A stretch of DNA of 64,000 bases, from NCBI RefSeq assembly GCF_000210295.1, contig NC_026743.1, forward strand, positions 682,001 to 746,000, read 5' to 3'. This document shows positions 54,187 to 64,000 of this stretch, in pieces. This stretch comes from Trypanosoma brucei gambiense DAL972. Lineage: Eukaryota; Euglenozoa; Kinetoplastea; Trypanosomatida; Trypanosomatidae. How positions within the stretch are numbered: position 1 is the stretch's first letter; every line of letters begins with the position of its first letter. The notes under the pieces were generated by a model. That model was given only the letters and a program-made list of their open reading frames with translations. It was not told the origin of the DNA and searched no databases. The position numbers and the translations under genes are program-made.

Positions 54187-55145
54187 TCTATAGAAATGAG
54201 ATTTTGTTGCTACATTATCTGATGTTCGGAAGCGAACGTTTCACGACCGCCCGCTCTCTTGAGCGACCGATAAGGTGGTGGTGTGTTTGGGGGGTACCCT
54301 CGGTGCTGCCTCCAGAAACTCGATTGAAGACCCCCCCCCTACCCGCCATATCATCTCAATCACCTAGTGAAGCATTGAAGATACTGTCGGAAGACTCGCC
54401 TTTAAGTTACACGTAGCTTCCAATACTGATGAGTGACGTTTCTTCTGCGAGTAACCTTGCTGTCTCCTCTATTAATCTTCATGCCTACTGTTGTTGGGGT
54501 TGGTTGCCACCGTATAGACGGGCACTGGTGTCTTTGTCCACTAACCGTGGTAGAGTGCGTGGTGTGTCGTACTACACCTTTACATGGCAGCTGCCACACC
54601 GACACAAGCGAAGTTGTTGTGTGTAATACATAAAGCGACGGTGGTTTGCATGTGTTTGGTCCTTTCACATCAATGAAACGGGTAAGAGTGACACATCCGG
54701 CACATTGTGAGCGAGGTCGTGAGAGTGGGAGCCATTTCCCGGTTATGTCAACCGATACGCGCAAGCGGAAACAAAAAAAATACGGGTGTCGAGGTGAAGG
54801 GGCGCGTAGGTAAATGATGTTGGGCCTTTTGCAATCTCAAGCTAGTGACTGAAAAACTATTTTACTGACTGATGTGCTAGTTTATAATAGATGCTTCCAC
54901 CCTACTGAGGTGTGTCACGTTGTTGGTGGGGGTCACACGCGTCTGTGCAATTCCCTTCCTCCTTCCCCCCACTATTTGCCCGTTTCTCGCTTACGGTAGG
55001 TCACCGTCATACACTAAGGTTCATCTCTATTTTATCTCTTTCCCCCATTCATCCTGCTTTGCGTGTACGTGGTGTGGCGGCAGCGAAGCGGTGGCGGCAG
55101 CTGACTGCGGCCTCCATCAAGTTTGAAAAATTAACCACACGAATA
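54187..55145 (+). other. spacer and 5' leader before the 1223-residue protein
   Basis: About 960 bp. The right part (from 54912) is open in the frame of the next gene but has no ATG and contains pyrimidine tracts ending in AG at 54999 and 55083. It is more likely 5' flank than coding. No other gene is supported. Confidence 0.55.
55022..55083 (+). promoter_or_regulatory. candidate spliced-leader acceptor for the 1223-residue coiled-coil gene
   Basis: Pyrimidine-rich text (TTTTATCTCTTTCCCCC...) leads to GGCGGCAG, with AG at 55082-55083, about 62 nt before the ATG at 55146. This supports that start over the longer open frame. Confidence 0.45.
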
Positions 55146-58100
55146 ATGCCATTACCATCCACGCTACCTTCACCAGCACCTCCCTCACCACCAGTAGCGA
55201 CATCAAAACTTGATCTTGACATCAACGGGCTTCAGAAGATTTTGCAGCAGATCGACGAATCGTTTCATGCTAGTGACGACGACGTAGACCGCAGACTGCG
55301 GCTTCAGCATCTGGAACGGCAGCAGGTGGCACTGCAACAACTCTGTGACGCGGCGCTACAGCAGCAAGACGGTCAAGCAGTCCCTCCGGCATTGGATACT
55401 AGCACGGATGTACGACCCATCACCTACAAGGTTCTTGATACCGATGTTGTCTCAACACCGCGGTCCATAGATGCATTTAATCCCTCTCACAACACCCGAG
55501 AGACACTCCAGTCCATTGCACGCAAGACTGAAACCTGTCTACGTTCTCCTCATGCCCCCTTGGTCGCGCCACCTCGGTTGCTTTCTCCGTCACGAGTCAC
55601 ATCGATGCCTCACATGGGGGCGAGCACCACCGCCCAGGGAGAAGTAAAAACTCCAGACCATGCTGGCGTAGCAACCGCGAAGATATTTCCCCTTCGGTCA
55701 CCTGAGTTGCCACCAACATATCATGACGGTGCCGCAGTTCAGGAAGACCGTGATCTTGTTGAATCATTCCTCGGTGATGGGCGGGCCAAAGCGCAACACC
55801 CGTACGCTGTGGAAGAAGGCGGTGTCCATAGGGTGCGGGGGTCGACAGGTGGATGGCAGCAGCGTGGGATTCATACCCTGCGAGGTGTGCGTTCTTGTCG
55901 TCTTATGGCTCCTCGGATGTCATCCGGGACCGACCGCACTGCCTCGCCGGAGCACTTTGACATTGGTGAGGATGAGAAGTTAATCCGGCAGCTTATTGGA
56001 AGGAATGAGACACGTGTCAAGGGGTCCACAAACAGGAATAATCACTGCTTTCAAACGGCTCCCACGAAAGGGGAGAATGTTGCCGCCCATTCGTGTGGTA
56101 CCGAGGGCCAAACACACAGACATTCCACAGTGCCATCTGCTAGTGGGAGGCAACCTGCCCAAGGCGATGCCCACCCTACTAGCACAAGCATGGCTCACAA
56201 CCCACATAAGGAGGATTGTGCTGCGAGAAATGGACACTGGGTGCGGGGCAAAAGTGTTAAGGAGCTAACGCAGAAAATGGAGTGCCTGGCTCGACACCTC
56301 GTTAAGTGCATGCGGGACCGGCTTCAGTTGCAGTACCGTGTTGACCGCCTTGAGGGAATGCTAGATGTTGCTAACACAGAGGTTGGGAGACTGAGGAGAA
56401 CTCTGGAGCAAAGGGAGGAAGGTACATTGACGGAGTCTGCGTGGCGAGCGACCATAAATGCGAAGGAGCGCGAATTACGGGTTTGTGAAGATGAAATCCG
56501 ACGTCTTCGTATCCTCGTGGAGCAGCAGGTGACACGGCAGGGATGCGGCCTGGCACGTCAGAATGAGGCTGCGGCACTGCAGCAAGCGAAGGCCGATCTG
56601 GAGTGTATGATGCAGGAGCTCGGTGTTGCACATATGCGTCGGAGGGAAATGGAAGAGGAGTTTGAGCGCACAAAGCAAGCGCTCGATGCAGCAGAGTCAC
56701 ACATACAAATGCTAGACAAACGACTGGCGCAAGCGGAACGAGCTGCTGCACTGGCGCGAGTGTGGGACGTTAGTGGTGACCTGAATGTACAAGTGGGTGA
56801 TGTTCCTTCTGCCCGGGCGTCAACCGCACTCCAAAAAGGGCTCCCAGAGGCAAAGTTGAAGCTGCAAGCAAATGTTGGGAACGCAGACAGCTGGACACAT
56901 GATGCACAACGTGAGATCGCTCGGCTCACCGCTCATATTGAAAATCTAGCACTGAAGCACGCAGAAAGTGATCGCCACGCTGAACTGCGATTGTCGAATG
57001 CTCGCAAGGAGAGCGATGTCCTCCGCAGGCAGTGCAATGAACTTAGAGTGGAAGTGAGGTCACACGAGGTGCAGATTGAAACCCTGCGGAGGGACCGTGT
57101 TGCGGTTGGTTTGAGAGAAGGACAACTGAGGCAACAACTCCTGGATCTTCGCGACGATGCCGTTTTACTTGCTGATCTCCTGCAAGCCGCCACCAAAAAC
57201 GCGAAAGGGATGCTGCAGATACTGGGAACGGATGACGTGGAGCATCCCCAGTCGAAAGCAGCTGTTGAGCGGTTTGTTGCAGGTGTGCTGTGCGACTTCG
57301 ATGCGTTGGGGCGTTTCTTTGGAGCATTACAGTGCATGGATATAGGCGAGTCACGGTGTCAGATGGAAGAAAGGGTGTCGGTGTCTGAAGCCACAGCGGC
57401 GAGAAGGGACTTCGTATTGAAGGCTGTAGAAGATGCCATGGAACGTCCTTCGCAGGGATTTGGACCCGCCACGTTGTCCAGCAGCAAGCCGCCGTGTGTT
57501 GAAACCTTGCAAGCCGCACACGAGTCGCAGCGTCCGTCTGTTGCGGCTGACTGCATCCTCGCCACAGGCACGCGCCCACCGGAAGATCGGAAACCGCCAA
57601 CAACGTCGTCGACCCCCTCCCCCGCACACCCCGTACTTCGGTGGGTGGCAGATCAAAACATTAGTCTCGAAGGCGTAACAGCACCCGACGAGGGTAACCA
57701 ACCGCAGAATGGCGCAAAGATGGCTGAGTCACGTGCCTCGGTTATGGAAGGTTGTACCGGGAGAAATTTGGAACAGCAGAGCAGTAATGACTTTTACGCC
57801 TTGTCTGGCACGAACACCGACACTGAGCCAAAGATATCGTTGTTTCCCACTACCTCATGGCCCTCACCGCAGGGTGCGCGGAGGGGTAGCCCGCCTTCTC
57901 GCCTATCAGATCAAGCAGAGTCGCACGTGTTGATACAGGATAGCGCCCGCAGCCGCATTTCCACCGGCATTTCATTTCTTTCTAAGGCACCTGACGGTAG
58001 CGGCACCGTGGCTAGTGAGGGTATTCCTCACCTACAACAACCACTTTCACACTCAATGGTATCGTCACAGAGTCATATGGTGGAGGAAACTAGTGATGAG

Positions 58101-58817
58101 AGATCCTCGGGCCCCATGCTGTCGGTTGTCGCTGCCACCACCCGTCACGTTGATACACTGAGCGCGCAGGCGGTGGCAAATAGGGTGGACGATGTTGATT
58201 TAAAGGGAGTGACACTTGAATTATTGCGAGCTGAGGACAGGACTAGTGTCAAAGTGCACCCCGCCGTAAGCTGGAACACTGGGGCAGAAAACAGTGCCGA
58301 GAAGGATGGTGTTGGAGGCGAACAAACTGATTTAAACGATGCACCTGTCACTGAGGTCATGCGTCACCTGCAGCCGAGAGATGACAGTCCGGAGAACAGG
58401 AAACAAACACCTCCTCGTCTCATGCCGCACTATGTGGTGACCCACGCATCCAGCACGGCTACTGCAACCCGAGAGGAGCGGTCGGGTGCCCCGGTGGGTA
58501 GGCGACCAGCGGTTCAACAAGCTGCTGATCCTGCGCCCCTGCGGCGGGCAGTGGTGGGAGGAGGGAAAGATGGAAGAGGTAGAGGTAGAGCAGTTGCTTT
58601 GGCTGAACCACAGCGTCCTACCGCTGCGCGACCAGGGGCGGCACTGCTGCCAAGTGTGAATGATGTGGGACCGGAACCACGAAACAATACAGTCACAGCG
58701 ACAATGGTGTCAGGAGAAGCGGGTACCGCACATCGCCATCATCTCCCAGTAGGCACAGAATTCCTGTCCCTGCGGCAACCGGCACTCGCCAATGCCCAGT
58801 CTAAACCGAAAGACTAA
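55146..58817 (+). CDS. large coiled-coil hypothetical protein
   Basis: The first ATG is at 55146 (1223 residues); the frame is open another 78 codons upstream but without ATG. A proline-rich start is followed by a helix (~20-75, KLDLDINGLQKILQQIDESF and then a Gln-rich stretch), disordered text, and a long coiled coil at about 375-730 with regular Glu/Arg/Leu heptads. The tail is Ser/Pro/Thr-rich and ends in basic and Ala-rich text. The arrangement is typical of trypanosome cytoskeletal or basal-body proteins, but no named family is recognised. It lies between the OFD1-like gene and another coiled-coil gene. Proximity alone is weak evidence. Confidence 0.82.
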   Translation: MPLPSTLPSPAPPSPPVATSKLDLDINGLQKILQQIDESFHASDDDVDRRLRLQHLERQQVALQQLCDAALQQQDGQAVPPALDTSTDVRPITYKVLDTDVVSTPRSIDAFNPSHNTRETLQSIARKTETCLRSPHAPLVAPPRLLSPSRVTSMPHMGASTTAQGEVKTPDHAGVATAKIFPLRSPELPPTYHDGAAVQEDRDLVESFLGDGRAKAQHPYAVEEGGVHRVRGSTGGWQQRGIHTLRGVRSCRLMAPRMSSGTDRTASPEHFDIGEDEKLIRQLIGRNETRVKGSTNRNNHCFQTAPTKGENVAAHSCGTEGQTHRHSTVPSASGRQPAQGDAHPTSTSMAHNPHKEDCAARNGHWVRGKSVKELTQKMECLARHLVKCMRDRLQLQYRVDRLEGMLDVANTEVGRLRRTLEQREEGTLTESAWRATINAKERELRVCEDEIRRLRILVEQQVTRQGCGLARQNEAAALQQAKADLECMMQELGVAHMRRREMEEEFERTKQALDAAESHIQMLDKRLAQAERAAALARVWDVSGDLNVQVGDVPSARASTALQKGLPEAKLKLQANVGNADSWTHDAQREIARLTAHIENLALKHAESDRHAELRLSNARKESDVLRRQCNELRVEVRSHEVQIETLRRDRVAVGLREGQLRQQLLDLRDDAVLLADLLQAATKNAKGMLQILGTDDVEHPQSKAAVERFVAGVLCDFDALGRFFGALQCMDIGESRCQMEERVSVSEATAARRDFVLKAVEDAMERPSQGFGPATLSSSKPPCVETLQAAHESQRPSVAADCILATGTRPPEDRKPPTTSSTPSPAHPVLRWVADQNISLEGVTAPDEGNQPQNGAKMAESRASVMEGCTGRNLEQQSSNDFYALSGTNTDTEPKISLFPTTSWPSPQGARRGSPPSRLSDQAESHVLIQDSARSRISTGISFLSKAPDGSGTVASEGIPHLQQPLSHSMVSSQSHMVEETSDERSSGPMLSVVAATTRHVDTLSAQAVANRVDDVDLKGVTLELLRAEDRTSVKVHPAVSWNTGAENSAEKDGVGGEQTDLNDAPVTEVMRHLQPRDDSPENRKQTPPRLMPHYVVTHASSTATATREERSGAPVGRRPAVQQAADPAPLRRAVVGGGKDGRGRGRAVALAEPQRPTAARPGAALLPSVNDVGPEPRNNTVTATMVSGEAGTAHRHHLPVGTEFLSLRQPALANAQSKPKD

Positions 58818-59179
58818 AGTAGCCGTGTAGCGCTCGCTGTATTCGGTGTGTTTCCGTGGGCAATGCCATCCGGGTATGTATGGCCAAGAGAATAGAGTTG
58901 TTATCCGGACAGTCACCTATATTTTTATGTTCCGTTTATCATAACACTGTTTCTGTTATTGCTTGCGTACTCGTTAGTCCGCTGTGTGCGGTCCCTGCAA
59001 ACCGTGTACGTGTTGAAGTGGAGCAAGGAAGGGAGCTGGTCTCATTTCCATGCGGCACGGCGGGCGAAACAGAGTTTATTCCACTGCTACCATCTGTGTT
59101 TTTTTCTTCATGTATTCAAATTCTTGTTCTTTAAAGGTGAGACCTTCGCAGTGGCAGCTGGCTGTGCAAGGCGCACTCC
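58818..59179 (+). other. spacer with splice signal
   Basis: These 362 bp have no gene. The pyrimidine-rich run from 59086 ends in TTAAAG with AG at 59135-59136, 43 nt before the next ATG. Confidence 0.6.
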
Positions 59180-61501
59180 ATGTCGGGTCGGCGTGTCACA
59201 GTGGAGAACACGGCATCACCATCGCCTCATTCGAGTGCAAGCCAACAACCACTGCAAGATATCATATCATCACCGGAGCGGCAATGCCACTCATTTCATG
59301 GATATTATGGTGTGGGAGGTCAGTGTGGTACGCACTATCCATTGGTGGAGGCGACGGCGATGAACTTTAGTGCCGCGTTAGGTGAAGGTACTTCTAGCAG
59401 CAATGCCGTCTCCCCCGAGCAGGACCCACTACTAGAGGGACTGCGTGAGAAGGAAAGGCAGTTCGACGCTCGAGTTGCCGCACTGGACAAAATGTTGATA
59501 TGCGCACAACAGGGCTGCACCCAGCGGGATAGTCTGATTGACAGATTGAACACTGAAGTGGGTCGATTGCGGAAGCAACTTCAGGAATCGAAGGGCACAG
59601 GAAGTAAGCCCAAGGAGATGCGGGGAAGTGCCCTCGAAGGAGACACTACAGCTCTCGAGGAGGCTCGGGCAAAAATTGAGGAGATGAGTAACAGGTTGCG
59701 TGAAAAGAGCCGCCGCTTAATGGCACTGGAAAGGCAATTGGGGTCGCGTGGCGTCGACACCGAAGAGGGTGCAGTGGTTGGAAGAACGGCACCACGAAAG
59801 AACCTAGTCGAAGAGCAAGGACAGCAGAAGCGAGCTCGCTACGCCGCCACTCTACGGTCGTTGCAAAAGGAAGTTGGTCTGTTGGAACAGAAGTATCGTG
59901 TGATGATGAAGGAGAAAGAGTCTCTCGCGGAGGAGAACCAAAGCCTTCGCCGGAGGGTTGATCGCATTCAGGAGGACGCAGAGGCGGAGCTAGTGGGAGC
60001 TGTGAGAGCGACACGCAAGGCGTTGGGTGAAAAAAAAGATCTTGAAACACAGGTCATGGCGACGCGGTTGAGTATGGCGAGACTCCTGCATGTTCTCAGT
60101 GAGGTTCCAGAGATGAGTCGGTATCTGCGCGTTGACGGAGTGACCGGAGACCTCTTGTTCATCGGTTACGCGGCTTTACCGTTGAAAGAGACTGCAGATG
60201 GAAGTGAAGTTGGGCGATCTCACTGTGGCGGCTTATCCTTGTCTGCCATGGGCACTGGTGTTGACGACGGAATTTACGGGGGAAGCGCAAAAGCGCAGTC
60301 GCACAACATTTATCTGAACGGGAAGTGGTGCAACCGTCTACGCGAGATCGTTGACGATGAGAATTGTTTCTTTCGTCGTGCAAAGGTTCATACAGGGGAA
60401 TTGGAGGATGTGATGCACTCTCTTGTGGGTGAAAGTGTTCCACGAGTACCGCTCCCAAGCGATGTGCTACAAGGGCGTCAACGTGACAGGGACTTCTGGA
60501 TTCCGTATGGTGTTTTCGTGGAAGCGCAGAAGTTTAAAAATCGCTATTTTCCTTCCATGAATGTCGAGTGTTTCTATCCGTTTCTCTTTTCCATCAATGT
60601 TCTATGGAACAAGCGTATGATGCAGCGGGTGACAACCGCAACAAAGCGCGTTAGTGAGCAACAGGAGAGGCGGCGGAAGCAAATGCTGAGATGTATGAAA
60701 AGGGGAGGGGAACACTATCTTGGATCTCTCTCTCCCTCTACTGGCAGTTTCTCCCTATCCCCGTCAGTAGTGGCACTGCGACGCCAGTTGCAACTTCTGC
60801 GTCGTGAGGTACAGCGGCGCGTCATAGGGCGAAGCAGTTTAGACTTGTTTCACCGTTACGACCTGCTGGTAAGACGCACTCTGCAATGCTTGGAGAAAAC
60901 GCACAGGGGTTATATTACACCCTTGAACCAAGCACAACAGAGTGGCACAGCTGGGTCCGTGTCCTCAGACACTGACTTTACCGGTGAACATGTCAATGTA
61001 TCGCCGCTGTGGCGTGACGAATCACCCGAAGAAATGAAGATGAATAACGGCAGCGATGTCAGTGGAAGTGAAGAAAGTCATTACCGCTGTTCCCCATCGA
61101 TACCATTGGCGGGGTTGCTGAACATCAGCCAGCGTGCGTCAACCCATGTCCTTGCATCTTGCAGGCACTTGCGAGAACTCCTCGAGGCCCTGCGCAAGAA
61201 ACACCGGTGGTTCTCCCTCAGTGACCATCACTATGAAGGAGATGAGGGTGTGCGGTTAGCCTGTGGGGCAGAACGCACATGCGTGCCCGTATCTACCCTT
61301 CACCACCTTATTGAAGGTGTGGTAGACTTTGTGGGGGAGGTACAGCAAGAGGTACTGAAAGCGCACAATGCTGTGGAAAAATACTGCACCCACCAGAGGG
61401 ATGGAAATGACGTGGTGCTTTCTGCACTCAACAACCAAAGAGCTTCCCGTATTATCGAAGGAGTTTGGAACGACATTCCGTGTGAGGGGGTCAGTGAGTA
61501 G
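59180..61501 (+). CDS. coiled-coil hypothetical protein
   Basis: The 773-residue frame starts at an ATG at 59180, 43 nt after a good splice acceptor. Residues ~80-300 form a coiled coil broken by short basic stretches (e.g. LIDRLNTEVGRLRKQLQESK). The middle region (~300-450) looks globular, with aromatic blocks such as RDFWIPYGVFVEAQKFKNRY. The C-terminal third has further helices with Arg-rich segments. No transmembrane segment or known domain is recognised. The globular centre, unusual for a simple coiled-coil protein, may be the conserved functional part. A cytoskeletal role is a guess from composition. Confidence 0.82.
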   Translation: MSGRRVTVENTASPSPHSSASQQPLQDIISSPERQCHSFHGYYGVGGQCGTHYPLVEATAMNFSAALGEGTSSSNAVSPEQDPLLEGLREKERQFDARVAALDKMLICAQQGCTQRDSLIDRLNTEVGRLRKQLQESKGTGSKPKEMRGSALEGDTTALEEARAKIEEMSNRLREKSRRLMALERQLGSRGVDTEEGAVVGRTAPRKNLVEEQGQQKRARYAATLRSLQKEVGLLEQKYRVMMKEKESLAEENQSLRRRVDRIQEDAEAELVGAVRATRKALGEKKDLETQVMATRLSMARLLHVLSEVPEMSRYLRVDGVTGDLLFIGYAALPLKETADGSEVGRSHCGGLSLSAMGTGVDDGIYGGSAKAQSHNIYLNGKWCNRLREIVDDENCFFRRAKVHTGELEDVMHSLVGESVPRVPLPSDVLQGRQRDRDFWIPYGVFVEAQKFKNRYFPSMNVECFYPFLFSINVLWNKRMMQRVTTATKRVSEQQERRRKQMLRCMKRGGEHYLGSLSPSTGSFSLSPSVVALRRQLQLLRREVQRRVIGRSSLDLFHRYDLLVRRTLQCLEKTHRGYITPLNQAQQSGTAGSVSSDTDFTGEHVNVSPLWRDESPEEMKMNNGSDVSGSEESHYRCSPSIPLAGLLNISQRASTHVLASCRHLRELLEALRKKHRWFSLSDHHYEGDEGVRLACGAERTCVPVSTLHHLIEGVVDFVGEVQQEVLKAHNAVEKYCTHQRDGNDVVLSALNNQRASRIIEGVWNDIPCEGVSE

Positions 61502-61792
61502 CACCAATGGAGTCGGAACCGCATTTGGCGGTGGTATATCCTGAAGTGATATTGTGGTGCATGAATGAAATGGTGATGAGGACATTGCGTGCCCCAGCGT
61601 TCTCCCTCCGGCACCATTTTCAGTTTTACAGTAAACACATACACCTCTATTGTATTTTCCTCTACGTTGGAACAAGCATGAGTGCTCAGACCATGCACCA
61701 TCAGCTGCGGCGTTGCCTGAATCCCACGCGGCCTTCATGAGGTAAATCCTCACATTATGGAGGACGTATCGAGAAAACGAGCTAAGTGTCAT
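61502..61792 (+). other. 3' flank before the second duplicated block
   Basis: 291 bp of unique sequence between the coiled-coil gene and the boundary of the duplication at 61793. No gene is supported. Confidence 0.6.
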
Positions 61793-61820
61793 TTTCCATC
61801 AGTTGCAACCCTTCCTCACC

Positions 61821-62841
61821 ATGTCACACCAAAACGGCCACCACTCCAACAAGGTTTTCTATTCGGGTCACTGTGGAACTACGAATCCGACACAACTGGG
61901 GCAGCACGTGGCAGGACCAAGTGAAAGGCAACGCGTGCATTGAAACAGTGCTTGATGTGGGCCTCTTGATATTTGTCTGCAGAGTTTTGTCTTTGTTCCC
62001 ACTTCGGTGGTGTTGCCTTCATGTGCATGTTCCCCGCATTTGTTACTTACTCCCGTCTATTGCCTCTCTTTGGTTTTTAACAATAAGGCAATATCATCAA
62101 ATACTGTGCAGGGATGGACATAAAAAGGAAACTGAATTTGACCTCGTTGGGGTGTGGGTTTCATTTGAGAGGGACTGTAGAAGTCTCTTGGTAAGTCAAG
62201 GTTGGATCGCACTGCTACGGTACTACCTGCAAGTAACGGAACTCATCCTGTGCAACCTGCAGAAGGATAAAGAAATTTGGGATAATGCCCACACGTTGTT
62301 AAATACTGCATTTACTTTTGTGCAGCTGCGGGAGTACTATGAGTCGAGACATAGAAGTGACGAAGGTGCACTCGCTGCTGATATACGAAAGTTCTGCCGG
62401 AACAACCTAAACAATTTGGTTCCTAATATACGACGGCTCTCACAGTCCTTTCCATCCGCACAGGATAGCACGGAGGTTAGGAGGCTGTCCCAACGAGTTG
62501 AGTGGACAGACCTTCTACACAAACTCCCAGAGTCAATTAATTCTGTGTATTTTGAAGCAGAAGTGAGGGAAGCCAAGTAGTTTGCCAAAAGGGGCGTCGA
62601 GGGCAGTGAAAAGGCTCGGGAAGAGTCATTGAAGAAGCATCTCGAACAAATTGACAATATGTCGACCGAGGACACTTTGAGGAATATCAATAAAACCATC
62701 AACCTCTCTGGTGGGTGCTGGTATAAATGCCCTAAAAGACACTTTTATGTTGTCGGAGAGTGTGGCAGCCCTGCAGGGGAAGGAATAGGTGGGGTGGGCC
62801 ACATCTCATTCCCTGGCAATACATCTGTTGGGAGGTTTTAG
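61821..62841 (+). pseudogene. broken RZ-type zinc-finger fragment, copy 2
   Basis: Same sequence as the relic at 45579-46599. The in-frame TAG is at 62578-62580, the short alternative frame starts at 61821, and the zinc-finger-like tail (WYKCPKRH...VVGECG) ends at 62841. Both copies carry the same lesions, so the gene was already broken before it was duplicated. Confidence 0.6.
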
Positions 62842-63322
62842 GAACCGGGAGGGTGTCATAGTGGACGAACTATTCCCTGTTGTAATGATAAGTGGAATGG
62901 AATATAATGTAATATGTGATGATGTGAAGTATGGAACATAATTTGAATGGAACTAATGATGGAATGGGTTTTTTTGTGGATAGGAGTGCATCTCCTGTTG
63001 ATCATGCAATCCATATCCCTTAATGAGGGCACAGCACTCCTTATTAGTACTTTTACTTTTACTTTGCTTTTGCTTTTTCTTTTTTTGCTTTTGCTTTTGC
63101 TTGTTCTGTGAATGCTATCATTGGGTGTCTTATGCCCTTGCTTCTGTCGTTTGGCTGCTTTTGTTGCTTTGTCAGCCACTTACTATATTACCATCCTTTA
63201 CCTTAATTCTACCTCTCTTGCACACATACCACAACTGGGATACTAAAAGGGGGGTTATTGAGCGGTAACAAACAAAATAACTCGTGCTCTGATTAATTGC
63301 ATCGCAACGTGGTGGTTTCGAG
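62842..63322 (+). other. spacer before RPN11 copy 2
   Basis: Duplicate of 46600-47080, with the same pyrimidine tracts and candidate AGs. No gene is supported. Confidence 0.6.
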
Positions 63323-64000
63323 ATGTTCCATCCCCAATTGGTGGCGGGTGGTGCCAATCGCGCTGCACCGGCAGAGGAGCTACGCGACACAGCCGAGACG
63401 GTGCAGATATCGTCTTTGGCATTGCTCAAAATGCTGATGCACGGGCGCGCTGGGGTGCCGCTCGAGGTAATGGGTTTGATGATTGGTGAGTTGATTGACG
63501 ACTATACGGTCCGTGTATCTGATGTCTTCTCCATGCCCCAAACGGCCACGGGTCAATCCGTTGAAGCTGTGGACCCAGAGTATCAAGTTCATATGTTAGA
63601 CAAACTCTCCGTGGTGGGTCGACCGGAAAAAGTTGTTGGGTGGTACCACAGTCACCCTGGTTTCGGCTGCTGGCTTTCTGGTGAGGATGTAATGACGGCG
63701 AGCAGCTATGAGCAACTGACGCCGCGCAGCGTGTCGGTAGTGATCGACCCTATCCAATCGGTCCGCGGCAAAGTAGTGATTGACGCCTTCCGCACCACGA
63801 AGGACCCACATACGGGGCCGCGAATCATGTTCCAAGAGCCACGACAGACAACAAGCAACATCGGGTGGCTGACGCGACCTTCTCCTATTGCTCTCACCCG
63901 TGGGTTGGATCGTGACTATTACAGTCTTCCCATTACCTTCCGCAAGAAAAACCACGAACTTGCGCTACTCCTCAACGTCTACAAGAAGGGTTGGCAGGAG
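63323..64000 (+). CDS. RPN11: RPN11, second copy, 3' end beyond the window
   Basis: The frame opens at 63323 and stays open to the window end, giving 226 codons that match the first copy, including the JAMM motif [14 protein letters not shown]. Whether the gene is complete cannot be seen. If it is, the cell would carry two RPN11 genes 16 kb apart in the same transcription unit. Confidence 0.93.
   Translation, partial: MFHPQLVAGGANRAAPAEELRDTAETVQISSLALLKMLMHGRAGVPLEVMGLMIGELIDDYTVRVSDVFSMPQTATGQSVEAVDPEYQVHMLDKLSVVGRPEKVVGWYHSHPGFGCWLSGEDVMTASSYEQLTPRSVSVVIDPIQSVRGKVVIDAFRTTKDPHTGPRIMFQEPRQTTSNIGWLTRPSPIALTRGLDRDYYSLPITFRKKNHELALLLNVYKKGWQE

Larger units (their letters stand above)
61793..64000 (+). 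repeat. dispersed duplication, copy 2 (zinc-finger relic + RPN11), cut by window end
   Basis: Apparently identical to 45551-47758 at an offset of 16,242 bp, running to the last base of the window. The flank to the left is unrelated to that of copy 1, so this is either a real duplication or an assembly overlap. Confidence 0.93.

Noticed and set aside
54912..55145. N-terminal extension of the 1223-residue coiled-coil protein
   Set aside because: There is no ATG in this part, and two pyrimidine-tract/AG splice-acceptor candidates fall inside it.

Overview
The window looks like chromosomal DNA of a trypanosomatid of the Trypanosoma brucei group. Every convincing gene is on the + strand and lacks introns. 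The genes are separated by AT-rich, low-complexity spacers carrying long pyrimidine tracts followed by AG, as expected for polycistronic transcription with spliced-leader trans-splicing and polyadenylation. The order four-domain calcium channel / enolase / importin-beta, with the F1-ATPase inhibitor IF1 further on, fits my recollection of T. brucei chromosome 10 (Tb927.10.2880, .2890, .2900 and .2970). That is memory, not a database lookup. No tRNA, rRNA, CRISPR array, intact transposon or strand-switch region was seen.

Layout. 1-1634: 3' part of a gene with a possible VHS/ENTH-like (tepsin-like) fold. 3471-11552: very large four-repeat voltage-gated cation channel (FS179-like). 11998-16624: a 2.3-kb enolase unit present twice in tandem with identical coding sequences. 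17379-19979: importin beta. 22737-23892: arginine-rich SR-like gene with an apparent single-base frameshift. 25281-28451 and 29877-32126: two kinetoplastid-type hypothetical genes, the second with an N-terminal MGNCLCC acylation signal. 34379-35443: gamma-SNAP-like. 35821-41181: giant protein that may be CFAP69-like. 41658-43964: mitochondrial GUF1/LepA GTPase. 44922-45269: IF1. 45551-47998: a broken fragment of an RZ-type zinc-finger protein followed by proteasome RPN11. 48457-51471: hypothetical. 51829-54186: OFD1-like LisH/coiled-coil protein. 55146-58817 and 59180-61501: two coiled-coil proteins. From 61793 to the window end the zinc-finger relic and the start of RPN11 recur, apparently identical to the copy 16,242 bp upstream.

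Neighbours in such units are co-transcribed but usually not functionally linked, and operon-style inference is weak here. Several products do point to the flagellum or basal body (channel, CFAP69-like candidate, OFD1-like, coiled-coil proteins) and two to the mitochondrion (GUF1, IF1). The most striking structural features are the two recent-looking duplications, enolase and relic+RPN11. They may be real copy-number changes in this isolate or assembly products. Other points to follow up are the channel's non-canonical pore residues, the frameshift in the SR-like gene, and the zinc-finger relic that has lost half of its zinc-binding motif.
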